From Massilia putida (GTDB taxonomy: Bacteria > Pseudomonadota > Gammaproteobacteria > Burkholderiales > Burkholderiaceae_D): a DNA stretch of 64,000 nucleotides. The DNA lies in contig NZ_CP019038.1 of the NCBI RefSeq assembly GCF_001941825.1, forward strand, positions 2,108,001-2,172,000. The letters run 5' to 3'. The notes beneath the pieces were generated by a model. That model saw only the letters and a list, made by a program, of their open reading frames with translations, was not told the DNA's origin and did not search any database. A program made the translations under genes and the position numbers. Position 1 is the first letter of the stretch; each line of letters begins with the position of its first letter. Shown piece by piece: positions 58,656 to 64,000 of this stretch.

Positions 58656-60068
58656 ATGAATCAGAAACACCTGACCCTGCTCGTCGCCCTGGCCCTGGGT
58701 ACGTCGCTCGACGCGACCGCTTCCGGCTACCGCTTCGGCTCCCAGAGCGTGTCCGCGCAGGGCACCGCCGAAGCCAACGGCGCCGAAGCCAACGACGCTT
58801 CGACCATCTTCGCCAACCCGGCCGGCCTGTCGCGTCTGGAGGGCCGCCAGATCACGGGCGGCATCACCGCCGTCGTGCCGCATTCGACCTTCCAGGACGC
58901 CGGCTCGACCCGTTTCACCAAGACGCCCACCGGCGGCCTGACGTCGCAGGACGACTACGCGCCGAGCGTCGTCGCCGGCCCGTCGCTGTACTACAGCCAG
59001 AAGATCGACAGCCAATGGACGGCCGGCGTCGGCGTGTTCGTCCCGTACGGCACCAAGCTGGACTACGACAACAACTGGTCGGGCCGCTACTCGCTCACCA
59101 ACATCAAGCTGGAATCCGTCAACATCAACCCGTCGGTGGCGTTCAAGCTCTCCGAGCAGCACAGCGTCGGCTTCGGCATCGACATCGAATACATGAAGGC
59201 GCGCCTGGGCCAGGCCGTGGACGTGCCGGGCTCCATCGCCGCCGCGCAGGCCGCGGGCAGCGGCGCCGCGCTCGTGCGCCAGATCGCCACGCTGGGCGGC
59301 AATCCGGCGCTGCTTGCGACCGCGCACGACGCGCACGCGGGCGTGGACGGCAAGGACTGGGGCTATGGCTTCAACCTGGGCTACCTGTACTCGCCGACGC
59401 CGGATACGCGCTTCGGCATCGCCTACCGCTCGTCGATCAAGCATGAACTCAAGGGCGGCGCGGTGTGGGACTTCTCGACGGTCACGGGCGACGCCGTCGT
59501 CAACAAGGTGCTGCAGGGCGCATCGCACCACGCCAACTCGGCATCGCGCGTGGACGTAAGCACGCCGGAGACGCTGTCGCTGAACGCCTTCCACCAGTTC
59601 GATCCGAAATGGGCCGGCCTGGCCGACGTGACCTGGACGCGCAACTCGCGCATGCAGGACATCAACATCCAGTTCGTCGGCGCCGGCGTGGGCGACCTGG
59701 TGATCCGCCAGAAGTGGAAGAACACCGTGCGCGTGGCACTCGGCGCGAACTACCAGTTGAACGACACGACGGTCCTGCGCGCGGGCATCGCCCACGACGA
59801 CGCCCCGGTCCAGGGCGACACGCTGCGTCACGCCGCCCTGCCGGACGCCGACCGCCTGCAACTGTCGTTCGGCGCGAACTGGAAGCTGACCCCGGCCTCG
59901 TCGCTGGACCTGGCCTACAGCTGGCTGCACTTCAACGATGCGAGCGGCAACTACACGAACAACTGCAACCCGCTGATGACGACCTGCACCGGCAACGGCG
60001 AGACGACGCGCGGGACGTGGAAGACCCGTATGCAGCTGATCGGGTTGGCGTACAACTACAAGTTCTGA
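58656..60068 (+). CDS. OmpP1/FadL/TodX-family outer membrane transporter
   Basis: A 470-residue 14-strand barrel for long-chain fatty acids or other hydrophobic compounds. The signal peptide is followed by the FadL-type N-terminal plug (SGYRFGSQSVSAQGTAEANGAEANDASTIFANPAGLS region), GVFVPYGTKLDYDNNWSGRY and the C-terminal strand ending in YNYKF. GGAGTGAG before the ATG supports the start. A family 1 repeat lies just behind the stop. Confidence 0.93.
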   Translation: MNQKHLTLLVALALGTSLDATASGYRFGSQSVSAQGTAEANGAEANDASTIFANPAGLSRLEGRQITGGITAVVPHSTFQDAGSTRFTKTPTGGLTSQDDYAPSVVAGPSLYYSQKIDSQWTAGVGVFVPYGTKLDYDNNWSGRYSLTNIKLESVNINPSVAFKLSEQHSVGFGIDIEYMKARLGQAVDVPGSIAAAQAAGSGAALVRQIATLGGNPALLATAHDAHAGVDGKDWGYGFNLGYLYSPTPDTRFGIAYRSSIKHELKGGAVWDFSTVTGDAVVNKVLQGASHHANSASRVDVSTPETLSLNAFHQFDPKWAGLADVTWTRNSRMQDINIQFVGAGVGDLVIRQKWKNTVRVALGANYQLNDTTVLRAGIAHDDAPVQGDTLRHAALPDADRLQLSFGANWKLTPASSLDLAYSWLHFNDASGNYTNNCNPLMTTCTGNGETTRGTWKTRMQLIGLAYNYKF

Positions 60069-60074
60069 CCATTC

Positions 60075-60220
60075 GTCATTCCCGGCACTGCCGGGAATGA
60101 CTTCCCGCGGACGCGGGAATCCATACTGAGTGACCGAATTCGGTATGTCGGAATACCGTGATGTTTTTGATGTCTGACTTCGGAGCTTCAGTATGGGTTC
60201 CCGCCTTCGCGGGAACGACG
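60075..60220. repeat. Dispersed palindrome family 1, locus 7
   Basis: Modules: GTCATTCCCGGCACTGCCGGGA hairpin directly after the FadL gene; TTCCCGCGGACGCGGGAATC; a ~55-base spacer with an ATTCGGTATGTCGGAATACCG palindrome; and inverted GGGTTCCCGCCTTCGCGGGAACGACG. It is the longest member in the window. Confidence 0.85.
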
Positions 60221-60225
60221 GTGTT

Positions 60226-61665
60226 CTACAACTTGGACGAATCAAACCCTACCCGCACCGCCCCCCAATGCCGCCCGCCGATCTCGAGCGGCATCGACAG
60301 ATCGTTGATCACCTCCCCCGTATCGCGCAGATACGTCTGGAACAGGAAAGGCTTGCGGTTGGTCGCCAGCTTCGCGCCGACCGGGTCGTCGAAGATGCGC
60401 TTGTTGCGGCAATAGACCAGGTCATGCTCGCGGCGCCCCGTCGGCGCCTGCGAGAACTTGCTGTTGTGCGTGGGCGCGTAGCCGCGCGTGTCGACCGCCA
60501 ATGCGTACGTGCAGCCCGGCAGGTCGCCGAGCACGCGGTCGTACAGCGCCTGCAGATCGCGCTCCACGGCGCGGTCGTAACCCGTCGTGAAGCGCGGTGG
60601 GTCGGAACCTTCGATCGGCCGGTAGGCCTGGTCGAAGATGTCGACGCCGCGCGCCAGATGGCCTGCTAAGCAGCGGCCGGCGGCGTCGCGCAGCTGCGTC
60701 GTCGCTTCGACGAGGCCGTCGAACGGCGTGCCGCCCGTGCGGAACTCGGCCAGCACGCCCTGCATCTCCTCGGTCGTCGCGCGCACCTCGTCGAGGCGGC
60801 GCGACGCGTCGGCCATCGACTTCCCCGTCTCGGACGCATTCGCCGCCATGTCGTCCACCTGGCGGCCGATGGACTGGCTGACGGCATCCAGCGACTGCAT
60901 CGCCACGGCCATCTCGTTGACGGTGCCCGTCATGCGCTCGAAGTCGGCGACGAAGGTTTGGAAATGCCCGGCCGCCAGCCCGACCTCGCGCGCGGAGACG
61001 TTCACGCCTTCCAGGATGTCGTGCGTGGCGCCGGTCGTCGATTCGACGAGCGTGCGCATCTCGCTGTTGACGCCGGCGATCTTGGACGTCTCCTCGTTGA
61101 CCAGCTGCGACAGCCGCCGCACCTCGGCCGCCACGACGGCGAAGCCGCGGCCGGCCTCGCCCGCGCGCGCGGCTTCGATCGCGGCATTGATGGCGAGCAG
61201 ATTGGTCTGGTTGGCGATGCGCTGGATGATGCCGCCGAATTCGCTGATCGAGCGGGCGTGATGGTCGAGCTGGCCGACGGTGCGCGCGAAGCCGTCCACC
61301 TTTTCCTCGATCGCGCGCATGCGTGCTTCGAGGCGCATCAACTCGTCCATCGACGCGCGCGCCACCGCGAGGTTGCGGTCCGCCGTGCCCGCGATGTCGT
61401 CGGTGCCCGCCTTGACGCTGGCCGACAGCGCCGTCACGTCCCGCGCCGACGCCGCCAGCGCGCGCGCGGCGGCGTACTGCTGGCGCGCCTTGTCGAGCGA
61501 CTGGTCGACCTCCTTGCGCAGGCGCGCCGCGTTGATCGCGGTGCGGATGCTGCCGTCGCGCGCATTCAGCACGAGGCTGCGCACGCGCGCCGTCATGCCG
61601 GACCGTCCGGCCGGCGCGAACGCCGACGCGGAAGGGACCAGCTTCCCCTTCATCCAATTCAACAT
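60226..61665 (-). CDS. Soluble chemoreceptor with C-terminal sensor domain
   Basis: A 479-residue methyl-accepting chemotaxis protein with no TM helix. The signalling domain comes first: a coiled coil at about 50-150, then the tip [20 protein letters not shown] near 180. The sensor is at the C-terminus (about 330-479), with [31 protein letters not shown] and [13 protein letters not shown]. That C-terminal part looks like a cache-like or cytoplasmic sensory domain seen in other betaproteobacterial receptors; I know no ligand. GGAGAGAAAGT before the ATG fixes the start. Confidence 0.88.
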   Translation of the reverse strand: MLNWMKGKLVPSASAFAPAGRSGMTARVRSLVLNARDGSIRTAINAARLRKEVDQSLDKARQQYAAARALAASARDVTALSASVKAGTDDIAGTADRNLAVARASMDELMRLEARMRAIEEKVDGFARTVGQLDHHARSISEFGGIIQRIANQTNLLAINAAIEAARAGEAGRGFAVVAAEVRRLSQLVNEETSKIAGVNSEMRTLVESTTGATHDILEGVNVSAREVGLAAGHFQTFVADFERMTGTVNEMAVAMQSLDAVSQSIGRQVDDMAANASETGKSMADASRRLDEVRATTEEMQGVLAEFRTGGTPFDGLVEATTQLRDAAGRCLAGHLARGVDIFDQAYRPIEGSDPPRFTTGYDRAVERDLQALYDRVLGDLPGCTYALAVDTRGYAPTHNSKFSQAPTGRREHDLVYCRNKRIFDDPVGAKLATNRKPFLFQTYLRDTGEVINDLSMPLEIGGRHWGAVRVGFDSSKL

Positions 61666-61866
61666 ACTTTCTCTCCAAGTGGTCGGCTCATTTGGTTCGA
61701 CGGCCGATTTTATTTTTAGAAATTATAAGTGCACCCTGGATACATGCAATCATTCGGCAAAAATCAATATGCTGTCCAGCCAAATCAGGTATAAGGGACC
61801 GCCACGTCGTATTTATCACACGAAATACCCTAGAATGGACTGTCGCCACTTCCCACCCTCACCGCC

Positions 61867-63420
61867 TTGAAGTTCTCGATCGGCCACCGCCTGTTCGCAT
61901 CCGTCCTGCTGGCGATCCTTGCCGTGGCCGTGGCCGCCGTGTTCCTGCTGCGCCAGAATGTGCTGGCGAGCTTCGGCGACTACGCCGTCGGCATCGAGCT
62001 GGACCGTCTGGAAGAACTGTCCACCGCCCTCGCGCGCCAGTACCGCACCCGTCACGGCTGGGATTTCATTCCGCCGGAGGCCCGCCAGGAGTGGGTCGCG
62101 CAGGAGCTGGCGCGCCTGCAGCGCGTGCGCGAGAACGGCGCGCCGGCCGCCCCTGCCCCTGCCCCGGCCGCGCCGCCGGCGCCGCCCGCACCGCCCGCGC
62201 CACCGCTGCCGCCGCTGCCCGGACCCGAAGTGCCGGATGCCGCGATCGCCCCGCCTCCGCCCGCCCCCGCCCCCGCCCCCGCCCCCGCCCCTGATCCCGA
62301 TCCCGGCCCGCTGCCGCTGGCACGCCGCATCACGCTGCTCGACGCGCACGGCGCGTGGCTCGCGGGCCGCCGTCCGGGGCCGGCCGCCACGCTGGCCCGG
62401 CGCGCGCTCGACGTGGATGGCCGCACGGTCGGCTACCTGGCCGTCGCCCGCAGCGCCCGGCCCAGCGACGCGCTGGCCTACGCCTTCCTGCGGCAGCTCA
62501 CCAGCAGCCTGTGGCAGATCGTGGCGCTCGCCGTGCTGCTGAGCGCCCTCGCCGCCGTGCTGCTGGCGCGCCACTTCCGCAGCCCGATCCGGCAACTGGC
62601 GGCGGGCAGCCGGGCGCTGTCCGAGGGCCGCTTCGACCTGCGCCTCGATGCGCGCCGCAGCGACGAACTGGGCGACCTGGCCCGTCATTTCAATGCGCTC
62701 GCGGGCCGGCTGGCCAGCGCGGAACAGGCACGCCGCCAGTGGGTCGCGGATACGTCGCACGAACTGCGCACGCCGCTGGCCGTGCTGCGCGCCCAGATCG
62801 AAGCGCTGCAGGACGGCGTGCGCAGCGCCACGCCGGACACCCTCGACGCCATGCTGCGCCAGGTGCTCGCGCTGAATAAACTGATCGACGAGTTGTACGC
62901 GCTGGCCCGCGCCGACGTCGGCGCGCTCGACTGCAAGCCCGTGGCACTGGACCTGTGGGCGCTCGCATGCGACCAGGCGCGCGGCTTCGAACAACGACTC
63001 GCGCAAGCGGGCCTCGCGCTGGAACTCGGGCCGGCGCCGTCGACGCCCACCGTGTCCGCGGACCCCGACCGCATGCGCCAGGTGCTCGACAACCTGTTCG
63101 AGAACAGCCTGCGCTACACGGCGCCCGGCGGCCGCGTGCATCTGCATGCGCACGCGGACGGCCGCCAGATCCGGCTACACCTGGACGACAGCGCGCCTGG
63201 CGTGCCGGACAATGCGCTCGCACACCTGGCGGAACGCTTCTACCGCGTCGACGCCTCGCGCAGCCGCGCGCACGGGGGCGCCGGACTGGGACTCGCGCTG
63301 TGCCGCCGCCTGCTGGAAGCGCAGGGCGGTACGCTCGCCTTCGCGCATGCGCCGCTCGGCGGCCTGCGCGCCACCATGACGTTGCCGCTCGCCGAGGACG
63401 CGGCAGGAGCGTCCGCATGA
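61867..63420 (+). CDS. baeS: BaeS-like sensor histidine kinase with proline-rich periplasmic insert
   Basis: A 517-residue kinase starting at TTG; no in-frame ATG lies near. TM1 is at about 8-28. The periplasmic domain contains a Pro/Ala-rich stretch (about 92-150) that BaeS lacks. It is followed by TM2 (about 216-235), HAMP, HisKA with H298 (ADTSHELRTPLAV) and HATPase_c (NLFENSLRYTAPGG, HGGAGLGLALCRRLLEAQGG). The stop overlaps the next gene by ATGA. E. coli BaeSR answers envelope stress; the symbol rests on the regulator. Confidence 0.82.
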   Translation: MKFSIGHRLFASVLLAILAVAVAAVFLLRQNVLASFGDYAVGIELDRLEELSTALARQYRTRHGWDFIPPEARQEWVAQELARLQRVRENGAPAAPAPAPAAPPAPPAPPAPPLPPLPGPEVPDAAIAPPPPAPAPAPAPAPDPDPGPLPLARRITLLDAHGAWLAGRRPGPAATLARRALDVDGRTVGYLAVARSARPSDALAYAFLRQLTSSLWQIVALAVLLSALAAVLLARHFRSPIRQLAAGSRALSEGRFDLRLDARRSDELGDLARHFNALAGRLASAEQARRQWVADTSHELRTPLAVLRAQIEALQDGVRSATPDTLDAMLRQVLALNKLIDELYALARADVGALDCKPVALDLWALACDQARGFEQRLAQAGLALELGPAPSTPTVSADPDRMRQVLDNLFENSLRYTAPGGRVHLHAHADGRQIRLHLDDSAPGVPDNALAHLAERFYRVDASRSRAHGGAGLGLALCRRLLEAQGGTLAFAHAPLGGLRATMTLPLAEDAAGASA

Positions 63421-64000
63421 CCGCACGCATCGCCATCGTCGAGGACGAGCCGGAACTGGCTGCGCTCGTGGCCGACTATGCGCGCGCCGCCGGCTACACG
63501 GCCGACGTGTTCGGCGACGGCGCGGCCGCGCTCGACGCGCTGCGGCGCGACCCGCCCGCGCTGGTCGTGCTCGACCTGATGCTCCCTGGCCTCGACGGCC
63601 TGTCGCTGTGCCGCGCGTTGCGCGCCGACGCGGATCCTGTGCTGGCCGGCCTGCCCGTCGTGATGGTGACGGCGCGCGTGGAAGAGATCGACCGCCTGCT
63701 GGGCCTCGAGGCCGGCGCCGACGACTACCTGTGCAAACCCTTCAGCCCGCGCGAACTCGTCGCGCGCATCAAGGCGATCCTGCGCCGCGCGGGCGGCCCG
63801 GTCCCGGCCATCGCCATCGACACGGCCGCGCGCCGCATCGCCATCCACGGCAAGGTGCTCGACCTGACGCCGACCGAATACGGCATCCTGGCCGCGCTGG
63901 CGCGCCGGCCGGGCCAGGTGTTCTCGCGCGCCCAGTTGCTGGACATGGCGCGCGAGGGCAACGCGAGCCTCGACGTGACGGACCGCGCCATCGACAGCCA
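63417..64000 (+). CDS. baeR: BaeR-like OmpR-family response regulator, 3' truncated
   Basis: The gene is cut by the window end after 194 residues. The receiver domain (about 1-120) has acidic pocket EDE, phospho-acceptor Asp in VLDLMLPGLDG and Lys in CKPFSPRE. The run VMVTARVEEIDRLLGLEAG is very close to E. coli BaeR. The winged-helix domain starts near residue 130 (LDLTPTEYGILAALAR). Its ATG overlaps the kinase stop (ATGA), so the two are translated together. Confidence 0.88.
   Translation, partial: MTARIAIVEDEPELAALVADYARAAGYTADVFGDGAAALDALRRDPPALVVLDLMLPGLDGLSLCRALRADADPVLAGLPVVMVTARVEEIDRLLGLEAGADDYLCKPFSPRELVARIKAILRRAGGPVPAIAIDTAARRIAIHGKVLDLTPTEYGILAALARRPGQVFSRAQLLDMAREGNASLDVTDRAIDS

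Noticed and set aside
61816..63153. Minus-strand frame with poly-Gly runs antisense to the BaeS-like kinase
   Set aside because: The glycine runs are the reverse of the kinase's proline-rich DNA. The kinase frame has all catalytic motifs.

Overview
The window is a GC-rich chromosomal segment from a betaproteobacterium, most likely Oxalobacteraceae of the Massilia/Telluria type. This is inferred from three things: the run ndk-rlmN-pilF-rodZ-ispG-hisS-yfgM-bamB-der-hfq-hflX-hflK-hflC-hisZ-purA; the run surE-pcm-nlpD-rpoS; and the PEP-CTERM protein plus dispersed palindromic repeats. No rRNA, tRNA, insertion sequence, prophage or CRISPR array was seen.

Layout. 1-9 kb is accessory: an aldo/keto reductase tail, an S53 protease followed by a PEP-CTERM protein, a hybrid sensor kinase with a carbohydrate-binding-like sensor, a GT1 glycosyltransferase, and a MarC/FKBP/AraC cluster. 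9-26 kb is one long minus-strand housekeeping block running from ndk down to a phosphoribosyltransferase. It covers nucleotide supply, rRNA methylation, pilus and cell-shape assembly, isoprenoid synthesis, His-tRNA charging, outer-membrane assembly, ribosome assembly, Hfq and the HflKC/HflX quality-control genes. 26-33 kb is on the plus strand: a Bax-inhibitor-1 protein, a DUF2946 protein with a ZnuD-like TonB receptor, and a PAS/GAF hybrid kinase. 33-38 kb holds surE-pcm-nlpD-rpoS and rlmD on the minus strand.

38.1-40.2 kb is the most unusual part. A TIR-domain gene is translationally coupled to a protein of the KGGVGR-type P-loop family whose P-loop is destroyed. This looks like a compact conflict or defence module lying between surE and a DinG/YoaA-type helicase. 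42-45 kb has a YdcH-like protein, a PP2C phosphatase, a coiled-coil lipoprotein and zapE. 45.8-52 kb is the 2-oxoglutarate dehydrogenase operon sucA-odhB-lpdA, with a SHOCT-PspC gene between odhB and lpdA. 52.6-64 kb is sensory and envelope: a carboxylesterase, a soluble triple-PAS chemoreceptor paired with a triple-CheW protein, an SGNH hydrolase, a FadL porin, a chemoreceptor with a C-terminal sensor domain, and a BaeS/BaeR-like two-component pair cut by the window end.

Three dispersed palindromic repeat families (seven, seven and two loci) fill most intergenic gaps. One family repeatedly sits on or next to stop codons. A second notable point is hisS: its conserved N-terminus is readable only if one base is restored, or the ribosome shifts -1, at an A5G tract.
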